A DNA stretch of 64,000 nt from positions 869,081 to 933,080 of the forward strand of contig WELA01003597.1 of NCBI GenBank assembly GCA_009602735.1. The letters are read 5' to 3'. Each line of letters starts with the position of its first letter. Positions within the stretch are counted from its first letter, which is position 1. The position numbers and the translations under genes were made by a program. This DNA is from Mesotaenium endlicherianum. Its lineage: Eukaryota; Streptophyta; Zygnematophyceae; Zygnematales; Mesotaeniaceae. This document shows, one piece after another, positions 31,582 through 42,363 of this stretch. The notes beneath the pieces were generated by a model. The model made no database searches and was not told the DNA's origin. It saw only the letters and a list, made by a program, of their open reading frames with translations.

Positions 31582-33164
31582 CTAAAGTTGGACCTCGAGG
31601 AGAACGAAGGATGGTAGCCTGCTCTTCAACCACTGGGTGTTGATCCCCACATAGACACGCATTCCAGTGGGATGCTGAAATACATTGGCAAGAGGTACAT
31701 GTCCCTGAACGAAGGGGGAGGCCGACATACCTCTGGCTACTCCGCGTGTCCCTCTCCTGGTACCCTTGTCCTCTGAGGTTTTCTGCCTTTCTCTGCTGCC
31801 AAGTACAGGCAGATCAGCTTTTTCCCCTGCTTGGGCAGGTGAGCTAGGAGAACAAGTGCGGGGTCCTGTTGCCCCCACAGTAGGGATAACATTCCATACA
31901 CCTGATCTTCGCGCCCTGAGGGTCCCTGCTTTTGCCTGCCCCTGAGTCTCCTGAGCACCAGCACCTGATGCCTCTCCTCTGCCCTGTTCTTCTTCCTCAT
32001 CCTCCTCATCTTCCTCCTTTGAGAGGGTAGGGGTCTCGTCCACCAAGTCATCCTGCTCCCTTGTAAACATGGAAAAATCTACTAACCTCCCTTTCTTATA
32101 ACAAGCTGGAGGTTATTGGCCTTCAGCCTCTTGATATCTATCCGGCTTGCATTCTTTGCCCATTTGACAAAGGCATGCTTCCTTATAGAGAAATAGTCCC
32201 TTCCCCTCCGCCTGTGCTCCTTGGTTTCTGTATTACTCAGGCATCCATTAAGCCTGGGGTCCCAAGGGGCAATGTGAGGTGGTAGGATGAGGTAGCCGTC
32301 CAGCCTATAGTGGAAGTCATCTGGGTGAGCCCGGTCACAATCCTGCCTTCTATTCGTGACGGTCATCCACCTCCAGTCTGTGGGCTGCTAGTAATACTGT
32401 GGCCCATGCTCAGCCTTTTCCAGCTTACAAGGAAAGTAGTGGGGGGAGAACATCTGCTGCCCTGTTTCCTTGGCCAAGTACTCCCAGCTCCTCCTCTCAA
32501 CTTCATTGTAGGCTGGCAGCAGTGTCAGGTAAAATACTGTATCTTTAAAGCTATTGGGCTGCATGCTCACCATCCTGATGAGTCTCTGATCCCCCACTAG
32601 GCGAGGCACTGGTACTGGCTTATCTTCTGAGTCATCTGCAAGAAACCGTGCCTGCTCTGCCGTATACCCCACCATCTTGGCATAATCTTCGTAGAGGACC
32701 ACACTCGTGTGTGTCTCAATGAACCTATCCAGAGCTTCGATTCCTTGTCTCTGTAGCATTGTTCTCTATTCCACCTTGTTAATCTCCTGGGCTGCCAGTA
32801 TACTTCCTTCAGGTCATCAAAGGCCACCCACCACAGTATATTTGTAAGTGGCCAGGCTCTTTTGCCACTCGAGTTCAGCCTTCTTCCTTCTCTCCTCCTC
32901 TCTTGTCGCCGCTTCCTCTTGTTGCTTCTTCTGTCTCTCCTCCTCAGCTTTCCTGAGACTTTTTGCCTCCTGCTCCTTCTTCCTCTGTGCTTCATCTGCC
33001 ACCTCTTGTTCTTTGCGGACCCTTACTTGTTCTCGCCTTGTGAGGGACGTCACCGCCAGCTCTTTCTGATACTGCTCCATTGTCCTCCCGCCTTCTTCTG
33101 CCTTGCGCAATCTGTCTTCCTTTTGTGTGGTGGGAGCCAACCTGCACATGTAACCAGGGCACAA
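31582..33164 (-). pseudogene. C2 ORF3 (subtype II): extra ORF downstream of pol
   Basis: Read from about 33164 (MCPGYMCRLAPTTQKEDRLR). The N-terminal ~110 residues are Glu/Lys/Arg/Gln-rich coiled coil with a sequence different from subtype I of C1 and C3. After frame changes near 32820 and 32760 the core is shared: YEDYAKMVGYTAEQARFLAD, NEVERRSWEYLAKETGQQ, PTDWRWMTV, LPPHIAPWDPRLNG, KHAFVKWAKNASR. An acidic linker (EEDEEDEEEEQGRGEASG) follows, and the end block QGHVPLANVFQHPTGMRVYV. A stop separates YY from QPTDWRW near 32390 and another lies near 32080. It encodes no domain I can name. The core and end block conserved between two subtypes argue that the protein was under selection. Confidence 0.6.
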
Positions 33165-33379
33165 GGTAGTAGGATTTCAATCTTTGTCAGAGGAAATGCA
33201 GGAAGAGAAGTAGTTGGTATTATTATGGTGGTAGGTTTGTTCCCATTTCACCTTATAGGGTGATTACTAGGAGTCAATGGGGCTGCAGTGCAATGACAAT
33301 AAACGGATGAATGTGTGTGCAGGATGAGTTAAGTGAATTGTTGAAGTGCTGGTCCCTTTCTCCTTCCGAGTGGTGGGCA

Positions 33380-33498
33380 CTCTCCAACTTAGCTTAATGT
33401 GGGCCTGCACTATGCTGACACTTTACTGTCAACAACTGTTCCTTTCTCGCACACTAACTGTCATTTACTGCCACATTTCCCCTCCAACTTAAATGGAG
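33380..33498 (-). promoter_or_regulatory. Two internal polypurine-tract-like copies between pol and ORF3 of C2
   Basis: CTCTCCAACTTA at 33380-33391 and TCCCCTCCAACTTAAATGGAG at 33478-33498. The second is nearly the sequence next to this element's own 3' LTR. Confidence 0.4.
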
Positions 33499-33539
33499 AC
33501 AGGACCTCCATGTCACCTTCCCATGTCAAGTGAAATGAC

Positions 33540-36500
33540 TATTAGGGAGGTGCCCCAGACGCTCAAAGGTGGAACCGTTTCAACGCCCCTTTGGCATTGG
33601 TCAAATGGTCCTTCAATTCCCAAGTATCCTCCGAGGCATCGTGACCCTTTCATTTGACCAGATGTTTCATAACATATTTAGATGATCGACGACCTAAGCG
33701 AGCGTCTAAAATCTCCTCGACCTCATGTTCCTCAAGGTCACCATCACTGATAGCTAGGACCATCCCAGTCAGACAGGTAATCAACCGGTGAACAGAACGT
33801 CATCCTTGATGTAGAGTTCCAGGAAGGAGACATGAAAGACTGGGTGACCTTTGTATTCCGATACCATGTTCAGTTTGTAAGCATTCTAACCGATACGGCG
33901 CACCACCGAATATGGACCGACCTGGACCGGAGCAAGCTTTTTCTTGACCTCACCAAGAAGGTACAGGTGTTGAGAATGCAGTTTGACCAAATTCCCATTT
34001 GAGAATGTTAGCTCCCGACGGTGTTGATTAGCGTATTTTTTGTTGATTTTTGTGGACTTTGTGCCGATTGTGTTGGACTTCTGACAGGGTGTCAGCAAAC
34101 TCCTGAGTTAACTGGAGCGACAGCGGGTTCTCGATCCCCTCAGGGTGAGTTAAAGACTCCCCTAGCACATCTAAGGGAGACGTAGGGACTCTACCCAGAC
34201 TGAGTTCAAAAGGAATTTTTCCCGTTGACGCATGCACCGCACTGTTGACCGCAATTTAAATTTGAGGCAACGGGTCATCCCAAATATATTATTTTTGGTT
34301 AATATATGCTCTCAGCACCTCTTGCAGAACTTGGTTAGTTCTTTCAGTCTGCCCATCAGTCTGAGGGTGGTTTGCTGTGCTGAGCAGCTAATTGACTCCC
34401 ATAAACTCCATTAAAGCTCTCTAAAACTTAGAGGCAAATTTTGAGTCTCTGTCTGAGATAATATTAGAGGGTAGCCCATGTTGGCATACTACATGGTTGT
34501 AGAACATTCTCGCAGTTTCAAGTGCAGTTACTTTAACAGTGGTGGGAATGAAAATGACCATTTTTGTCAATTTATCCACTACTACCAGTATAGAATCATG
34601 CCCATTGGCAGTTCTTGGTATTGTTACCTTCCAGTCCATGGATATTGTTTCCCAGCGTCCAGCTGGGATGGGTAGTGGTTGTAATAGCCCCCTGGGTGGT
34701 GTGTACTTAGACTTATTCTTTTGACACTGATCACAGGACTTAACATATTTCAAGTCCTCCTGAGGCAACCCATTCCAATGATAATGTTTTGCCAAATTGC
34801 CAACAGTTTTGGCCTGCCCCAAATATCCACCCAGTAAACTGTCATGTGCTTGACTCAGTAAGAGTGACCTTATTTCCAAGTTATTTGGAATAACCAGTTT
34901 CAGTCTGCATGAAGCGATTTCAATCACCCAGACCCCTCGCTTTAGCCTATACCCGAGTGCAGTAGCAGGACACACACCATCGGTGGGGTTGGGCTCAAAG
35001 GTTGGGTCGCAAAGGTAGGCTTTTCTAAGCTGTTCCAGGAAGGACTTTTTCACCTTTAGTGAAGTGAGTGCACAAAGAACTTTGTCTACAGCATGTTGAC
35101 TAAAGTTCCTTTCTTGCAAGTCACGTCTTCCAGAGAGTGCATCAGCAGGATTCAACTTCCCTCGTTTGTAGTCGATCTGGACTTGGAACTGCTCCAGCAT
35201 CTGGCTCCAGCGGTTCTCCCTCCTCGACAGCTTGGACTTCTTCTGAAAGTGAGTCAGAGCTAGATGATCTGTAATCACCGTAAACGCTTTACCATGTAAG
35301 TATGCTCTCCACTGTTTGAGGACATGAATGATAACAAGCAGCTCTTTATCATGCACAGAATAGTTGATTTCAGCTGGATTGAATTTCATAGACTCATACA
35401 GCACAGGGTGCCAAACCTGCTTTACCTTACCATCCTTTGTGGTTTTGTCAGTAGGCTGCAACAAAATAGCACCCATGGCAAAGCCAGAAGCATTAGTAAC
35501 CACATGCACAGGTTTGCTGGGATCGTACACAGCTAAGACTGGAGCAGAACAGAGAGCATCTTTAAGGGTCTGAAAGGCAGCTTGCTGCTCTTTCCCCCAC
35601 ACATACCAGATGTTCTTCTTAGTAAGGTCACTCAGTTTACTCGCCTTGGTCGAATAATTTTCAGTGAATCTTCTGCAATAGTTAGCCAACCCGAGGAAGG
35701 ATGTAACTTCCAAGACAGAATGTGGTATTGGCCAGACCCTTATGGTCTAGACTTTCTTAGGTTCCACACTAATGCCTGCCTTACTGACAACGTGGCCAAA
35801 GAATTCAATACTTCTTTTAAAGAAAGCACACTTGCTCATTTTAGCATATGACTGATTTCTTTTTAAAGTCTCCATGACTGTCCTTAAGTGCTCAGCATGC
35901 TCAGTTTCATTTTTAGAGAAAATTAAAAAATCATCCAAGAAGATTTGCACAAACTTATCCAAGTAAGGCCTGAAAACGTCATTCATAGCATTGATGAAGG
36001 TCGCAGGAGCATTAGTCAATCCAAATGGCATCACATTGAACTCAGAGTGTCCATAACGGGTGCAAAAAGCAATCTTGTGTTCGTCCCCCTCAGCAATTCT
36101 GATTTGACGATACCCACTCTTAAGATCTATCTAACTGAACACTTTAGCACCAGACATAGTATCAAGCGAGTCCTCGATTTTGGGTAAAGCATCCTCGTTC
36201 TTTACTGTAATTCTGTTAAGAGCTCTGTAAGCCACACACATCCGTATACTTTCATTTTTTTTCTTAACAAATAAGATGGGTGCGCCATAAGGTGATTTAT
36301 TGGGGGAAATATAACCATTTTCCTCCAGCTCTGCAATCTGTGTTTTTAACTCTTCGCTCTCCATATAAGACAGGCCATAAGTGCGTTGCCAAGGTGGCTG
36401 ACTTCCACGTAATAAATCAATCCTATGATCTACTTGCCTCTTAGGGGGCGATCCTGGAGGCATATTAAAAACATCAGCATATCGAGCAACAATTTTTGCA

Positions 36501-37345
36501 GCAGTAGGGTGCTCCGGAGGGCTTACCTTTTTCTCAACCACTTCTTCAGGTTGAGGAGGTACCTCTTTCAGCAGCAGACAGAACGTTCTGTTGTCCTTCT
36601 GGTTCCAACTTTCGATGAACTCCATTGCATTCAGCAATTTGCATCCTCCTGGAAGCCTCTTCTTTTCCTTTATTTGCCATCCATACAGGACAAGAGGAAG
36701 AGTACTGGTGGGTGCCAAGTTAGTCTGCCTATCACTGGCTCCTTTCACTTTAACTGTACCTTTGCTCCAACACACTTCAGCTTGATGTCTATTAAGCCAG
36801 GACCTGCCTAGCACGAGATCATAATAGCCAGTGTTGAGTACCTCAAGTGTAAGCATTTCAGTCATAACTGCAATGCCTAACTGGACCTCAACAGGCTTGG
36901 TTATAACTCCTCCCGGGATACTTGAGGCATCTCCAAGGAATATTTTTCTATTCCCTTGGGTGACAGTAGGCAGCCTTAGCCGCTTAACTAAGTCCTCATG
37001 AATAAAAGTATGTGACGCCCCTCCATCAACAAATGCCCTCACCTTCCTACCTGCAACCATACAATGCAGTAGCATAGGGGGGACTGACTTTTCCTGCCTT
37101 TCGCATTGTTCTCCTGACTAAGCAAAGAAATGTTGGACATCAGGTGGAATAAGATCACCCAGAGTGTGCACTCTTTGGAGATCTATATTGCTGATGGTCT
37201 CCTTTATCTGTTTGTCAGGCATGCATAGTGAATCCAGTTCAGCAGGACCCATAATACCTGCTACAAGAGCAACTAGTGACGACTCACTATCTCTAGTATC
37301 CTCACAGTCAGTAGACTGGATTACTGACTGTTGCTGTATTTTATA
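33540..37345 (-). pseudogene. pol: C2 pol: protease, RT, RNase H, integrase, chromodomain (decayed)
   Basis: Protease FVDGGASHTFIHEDLVKRL and the front of RT lie in an open 314-codon block (37075-36131). RT continues at 36034-35747 with an intact [10 protein letters not shown] active site. 35713-34421 is open for 430 codons and covers RNase H ([31 protein letters not shown]) and integrase ([26 protein letters not shown]). The rest of integrase and the C-terminus (34237-33886) are in broken frames. The chromodomain region is degenerate. Confidence 0.78.
37304..37345 (-). promoter_or_regulatory. Gag-pol frameshift signal of C2 with a broken slippery site
   Basis: The 10-bp stem is intact (37304-37313 with 37322-37331), and the spacer is 7 nt. 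The heptamer reads TATAAAA (37345-37339) instead of TTTAAAA, so slippage should be greatly reduced in this copy. Confidence 0.65.
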
Positions 37346-38461
37346 GGCTGGTCCTCTCTCTCGACCTTTGGAAGGTGCTTGCTAGGACACTGCTCTCTGT
37401 AGTGGCCCAACTGTTGGCAATGGTAGCAAATAGATTTTGCTGAGGCTGGTCTCGGCTTAGTCCTACCACCACCTCTTCTATAGCCACCTCGAGAGTAACC
37501 ACCTCTCCCTCTAGACTGCTTAGCATTTTTCTCATACTCGTACTCATCACCCTGATCATCCTCAGCCTGGTCCCCTTCAATTGCATTGTAGGAACCGTGG
37601 GGCTTTTTGACAATCTTAGACACCAAAGCATTACTCTGGCGCTTGTGATTGAAGTGTTGCTGATCCCAGGCATTAGCGTCCTGGATCAAGTCAGCCATTT
37701 TTTACATACTTCTTTTCAGCAAAATGACTCGAGACTTCGGATTTCAAGTCATACTTGAAATATGCTATCCTATTCCGCTCTGGCAAATCTGGCTGCTTCA
37801 TCATGTTCTCCTGGACCTTTTGAGCAAACTAGGCCCTCTGCCGCCACCACCAGTGGTTTGAGAACTCAGTTGGTCTCTGTCACGCTGCAAAGTCATAATG
37901 ATCCTTTTGTCCTCCTGTTCGAACTGATACATGCTTCATTTGCGATTGTATTTGCACAAATAATGCTCCCAGACCTACACTCTGAGGTGGGAGTCTAGCA
38001 AATGCAGCAGCAGCAGTGGCATCCACTCGCTGAATAGTGCCCCTAACATTTCATCTTGCTCCAGCAACAACAATTCCTGCCACATTCAGCCGCTCACGAA
38101 TTTAACCTAGAGGTACATTGAGTTGTACAGCAGGAGGTGAGTTCAGAACATTGGCCCTTGCTGCCATAAGTTTTTCGACAGTGCGCTCGTCCGCTGGCTG
38201 CCCTTCCTTCCTCTCCACATCCTCAACAGCTTTTGCTAATCGTTCGGCTTCTAATCTGACTCTCTCCTCCTCAGCCTGCTGTGCTGCGACTCTGGCAATA
38301 GCAGCTGCCTCATCTGCAGCCTCTCTAAGTGCAATATTTGCCACAGCTTCAGAATAGGTACGGGTTCCCGCTACATGGCTTTCAGCCTGGTTTCCGACAT
38401 TCTCGTTATCCTGGTTTTCCATGTCTCGAGAGTTGCTAGTTTGAGATTGTGTCCTTACCAT
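37321..38461 (-). pseudogene. gag: C2 gag with internal deletion
   Basis: The N-terminus is at 38461-38102 (MVRTQSQTSNSRDMENQ). The C-terminus is at 37698-37321 with knuckle CYHCQQLGHYREQC. The region between is frame-broken, and most of the capsid-like domain is missing: a deletion joins sequence around 37830 (after the FAQKVQE-like block) to the SKPKP linker region. Confidence 0.75.
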
Positions 38462-38495
38462 ACAAAAAAGACTGTGATAACTGGTCCGATACCAC

Positions 38496-39047
38496 TGAAA
38501 TGAGTTGACTTGTCATATAGGCGATTAAGTATTAATCAAAATCATTATATCAGCAAGTAATCTTTATGGTATTTTCTGTTGATTGATTAAACAGCAAAAG
38601 ACAACACACTAGCAATATACAATACTCGCAAGTCAAATGCAAGTAACTAGCATCAAGAATGCAATCAGTAGACTTATATATAAGCAAGGCTAGAAGACAG
38701 TGCATATCAATGGCTTCTCGCCTTGGATTCAGATATCTCTCAGTAAGCTGCACAAGAGAGTTGGCCTCGTTTCCGAATGCCGACTCGAGAGCAAAACCTA
38801 GCATATGTACATAGATTGAGTTTACTGTTCAACGGCAAGTGCGATGGCACCACCTACCCGGGAGTTAACCACGTTGGTAGGACCTCGGTTAACCAAATCC
38901 ACCGCCATCTCCCATTATCCCAAATTGCCATCCAACCTAAGGATGTCATTTGGCCATTGATCTAGCATACCACACTTAGATGCATATCTAAGCAGTTCGC
39001 TGCTACCAAGTACGGAAGTCGCTGGCTGTCAAAGAATGTGTCAGCAA
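38496..39047 (-). repeat. Truncated 5' LTR of element C2
   Basis: About 552 bp of the LTR, starting TGAAATGAGTTGAC. The primer site 38484-38495 (GTGGTATCGGACC type on the minus strand) is next to it. The outer ~170 bp is absent and replaced by unrelated sequence, so a deletion removed the LTR end and possibly adjoining DNA. Confidence 0.85.
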
Positions 39048-39048
39048 T

Positions 39049-39330
39049 GGTGGTGGCTAAAGGCGAATGCAAAGAACCCTCGTGTCTTATAATTGGCAGG
39101 TGTAAATTGAAGATCAAGCACAATGATTTGTTGTGCAAGAAGTTTCCTCTCAACCAATTCCAGAGCCGTGCACCAAAGTTGCATCAGATCGAGGACTGTA
39201 TACGTTAATTGAGGCAAGTAGATTACTCTCAAAGGCATGCAGCATAGCATACGAGAAGTGCTTGGCGCTGTTGCACGTCACTTGAGCTTAGAGGAGGTGG
39301 GGTACCAGAGGGTAGGGTACAGGACCTGAA
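39049..39330 (+). pseudogene. Coding-like fragment beside the C2 breakpoint, perhaps the end of P1
   Basis: Plus-strand reading gives a normal-looking peptide (VVAKGECKEPSCLIIGRCKL, then SRAPKLHQIEDCI) to TAA at about 39205. Neighbouring frames continue coding-like (EASRLLSKACSIAYEKCLAL, then SLEEVGYQRVGYR) to TGA near 39330. It lies on the P1 strand, directly after the retroelement that ends P1 at 30523, so it may be the P1 C-terminus. The truncation of C2 prevents proof by frame. The family is not recognised. Confidence 0.3.
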
Positions 39331-39830
39331 GTTGTGTATACATTTTAGTCAATCAATCAATTCTCTTGTCGACAGCTTCCGTTGTAACATATACTTATTT
39401 CTTAGTGACATGATGAATGTAATTGCTTGATTTAGTGCAGCTGTGTAACACAAGTACATCACATACTTGTTAAGATTATATTGCTCTTTGTTATTGGTGA
39501 CTTAACATCACACGGCAGAACATGTGCACCGGAGAGAAATGAAAGTACATAAAATCACAATTCTTACTTGTCGACTGGATAAGATCCTCGAGAGGCCTGA
39601 AAATCCCAAGACAATGGAGGAAAAAATGTTGGTACTCGGTATCAACAAGGCGCAAAACCTCTGACACAAGCATCTCAAAGGCATGCGCACAAATCTTCGA
39701 TTCACACGGTAGTAGTGCAACTAATGCAACCTATGTATAAAACAACATCGAGTAATGTACAAGGAGGTCACAGAGGGGACTTGCAACTGCAAGGTGTCTA
39801 TATGTACAACTCTTAATCCCTTTAAGGCCA
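39331..39830. other. Non-coding stretch between the P1 fragment and C3
   Basis: AT-rich DNA with no open frame of note on either strand. Part may be a 3' UTR of the fragment to its left. Confidence 0.4.
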
Positions 39831-40574
39831 TGAAATGAATCGACTTACCAACAGGCGATTAATAATTAATAATTACCTTTACATTAGCGAGTAATCTTAA
39901 TGGTATTTTTTGTTAGCTGATTGAACAGCAAAAGACAAATGCACTAGCAATGAACAATACTCGCAAGTCAAATGCAAGTAAACAAGCATTAATAATGCAA
40001 TCAATAAACTCATACATAAGCAAGGCTAGAAGTCAATGCGTATCAATGGCTTCTCGCCTTGGATTATCTCTCAATAAGCAATACAAAAGAGTTGGCCTCG
40101 TTTTCGAATGTCGAACTCGCGACCAATACCTAGCATATGCACATGGAATGAGTTTACTGTTCAACGGCAAGTGCGATGGCACCTACTACCCGGGAGAAAA
40201 TCACGCTGGTAGGACGTCGGTTAACCAAATCCACAGCCATCTCCCATCATCCCGAATCGCCATCCACCTCACGAGTGTCATCTGGCCACTCATCTAGCTC
40301 ACAACATTTAGATGCATAGCTAGAGAATTTGCTGCTGTCGAGTACAGCAGCCAGCTGACTGTCAAAGAATGTGTCAGCAAGCTGACACAAGTCAACAGGT
40401 TGTTCTAATGGACTTCAGCCTGCTGCTCTCGGCTGAGTCTTTTGACTAAGTATCAAGTATCCAACAGAGTTAAATCCAGCAGACTAAATATTAACCAAAG
40501 TTCAGCAGGCTAAACTTATTTAACCATCATATCCAAATAAATACTATGTTCATCCAATATACTGATTCATTACA
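39831..40574 (-). repeat. 3' LTR of element C3
   Basis: 744 bp, the longest of the family here, with extra bases near 40390-40470 shared with its partner at 46556. Confidence 0.9.
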
Positions 40575-40609
40575 ATCCCTTCATCTTTAATTGTTGTCGA
40601 CTCGACAAC
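40575..40609 (-). promoter_or_regulatory. Polypurine tract and adjoining hairpin of C3
   Basis: A degraded tract (AAAGATGAAGGGAT on the minus strand) abuts the LTR. The hairpin at 40593-40609 keeps both 7-nt arms, GTTGTCG and CGACAAC, with loop ACT. Confidence 0.55.
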
Positions 40610-40657
40610 ACTTCCTACTATAACAAATTAGCACACATGCAACACAACTAATTGAAT

Positions 40658-42350
40658 CTAAAACAAAGACAATAGCAAACGAAGTACCAGGGCCTCGATC
40701 TTTTGGGGAGCGAGACCTTGAATTGGATCTCCTTCTCCTGTCTGATGGTCTCCTAAAACCTGGGGGCTCAGACCAGGGTGAACCACGGGGTGAACGCAGC
40801 AACTGGCAGCCGGCTCTTGCACTGTCTGCAAGTTGTTGGAGATCGCTCTATCCTGCGCAGCTCTCAAACTGACAGGGACATACATCGGCATACCGGAGGG
40901 GTGCTGCATGATATGAGCTAAGGATGCATGCCCTCTATGAGAAGGGGAGGCTGGTTGCCCTCTAGCTGCCTCTTTAGCAGCCCTTTTGTCTGCTTTGTGT
41001 GACTGAGTCTCACCTCCTTGGGTGGGACTCCTCCTGCTGAAACTCCCCAGCCACTGGAGATCTGAGTCTCTTGGTTGGCTGGTATCCCCCAGCTGCTGCG
41101 GGGCTGCATGTGCAAAGACACTTCCACTCTGCTGTAGAGTGGGAGATGTAGCGGGGGTCTGTACCTCAATAAGACTAGACTCCTCTCCGGCGCCTTCCTT
41201 CTCTTTGTCCTCTTGTTCTTTTGAGACTTCTGGAGTCTCTCTGGTCATCTCCTCCAGCCGTTTCCGAGATAAAGAGTATCCCACTGACCTCTCCCTTTTG
41301 GGTGCCGGTGGGGGTTGCTGGGTCCTGACCGCATATAGGTCTATCTCCCTTTGTTTACTTGCCCATTTGGCATAAGCATGTTTCCCCTTGAAGAAAGAAT
41401 CTCTAGCCCTGGTCCTATCCTCCTGTGTCTCCTGACTCATGAAGTCCCTGACTCCATCCAGCCTTTGGTCCCATGCTGCAATGTGAGGTGGCAGCACTAT
41501 CTTCCCCTGCAAGTCTGCCAGGAAATCACCTTCCTCAGCTTTGTCATTTTGCTGGTCCTTCATGGTGGTGGTCATCCAGCGCCAGTCAGTGGGCTGTAGA
41601 AAGAAAGTAGGATCCGTCCTCTTCAAAGTACAGGGGTACCAGTGACCTAAAAAATCCAACTGGCAGGTCTCTCTTGCCAAGAACTCTCAGCTTCTTCTCT
41701 CCACCTCGTTATATATGGCCTTGAATCGGTTGTGGGAAGTGGTATCCTTGAAGCTGTCTGTATGCATAGGGATCAACCTGATGCCCCTGCCTATGCCTCA
41801 GATCCCAAGTATTGGCACCGTTTCAGATTTACCTATCTGGGCCAATGCTTTGACCTCCCGCATCGTATATCCCACCATCTTGGCATAGGTCATGGTACAA
41901 TAGAAGCCCTGTGCTGACCTCCATGTACTTGTCAAAACCTTGAGCCGTCTCCCCTTTCCCCTATAGTATGTCCTTCTGTGCTTCACTTCGGCTTCTCTGG
42001 GCGTACTTAAAGGCTTCCTCCAAAAGATTAAAGCCCTTGCCCATCACCGTGTTGCAATAGCTTTTGATTCTCCTCTGTTCCTCCTCAGCATGCTGCTTTC
42101 GCCTCTCCTCAGCCAACCTTTGTTCCTCCGCCTTCTTGGCTTCCTCTGCAACTCTTTTGTCCTGCTCCTCCTGTCTCAACCTGGCCTTTTCTTCCTCCTC
42201 CTTCCTCTTCTGAGCCTCCCGCTGTAGTCGGAGTTGCTCTGATTCTCGAGAAGAGATGGAGGATGATTCCATGTCGCCATGGAACTCCTTGTACTCCGCT
42301 TGCGCCTCGTTCGCCCTTCTTTTCCTCTCGAGTTCAGACACTTGAGTCAT
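40658..42350 (-). pseudogene. C3 ORF3 (subtype I)
   Basis: Start ATG 42350 (MTQVSELERKRRANEAQAEY). The first ~120 codons are open and form an acidic/basic coiled coil with REAQKRKEEEEKARLRQEEQ. After a stop near 41961 the middle block TYAKMVGYTMREVKALAQ follows in another frame. 41680-40658 is open for 340 codons with CQLDFLGHWYPCTLKRTDPT, PTDWRWMTTTM, LPPHIAAWDQRLDGVRDFMS and KHAYAKWASKQ. The end block RGHASLAHIMQHPSGMPMYV is followed by about 55 further residues. It closely parallels C1 ORF3 and confirms that the two share one protein. Confidence 0.65.
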
Positions 42351-42363
42351 CTTGCTCATTCCA

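Larger units (their letters stand above)
30524..39047 (-). mobile_element. Element C2: family C retrotransposon, right end truncated, inserted in P1
   Basis: The 3' LTR is 30524-31241. The 5' LTR starts at 38496 but stops after GTGTCAGCAA at about 39047, lacking its last ~170 bp. The order on the minus strand is gag, pol, ORF3. Its left edge falls directly after the last open codon of P1 (30523). Because the outer end of the 5' LTR is missing, no target duplication can be checked. gag has an internal deletion and pol several stops, so it is inactive. Confidence 0.9.

Noticed and set aside
32862-33263. Leu-rich plus-strand ORF that looks like a membrane protein
   Set aside because: Antisense of the Glu/Lys-rich coiled coil of ORF3; CTC/CTT codons mirror GAG/AAG. 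The same holds for similar ORFs near 10579, 11593 and 56296.
40587-40802. Arg/Ser-rich (SR-like) minus-strand ORF
   Set aside because: An overlapping frame of the ORF3 C-terminus of C3; its composition follows from that coding sequence.
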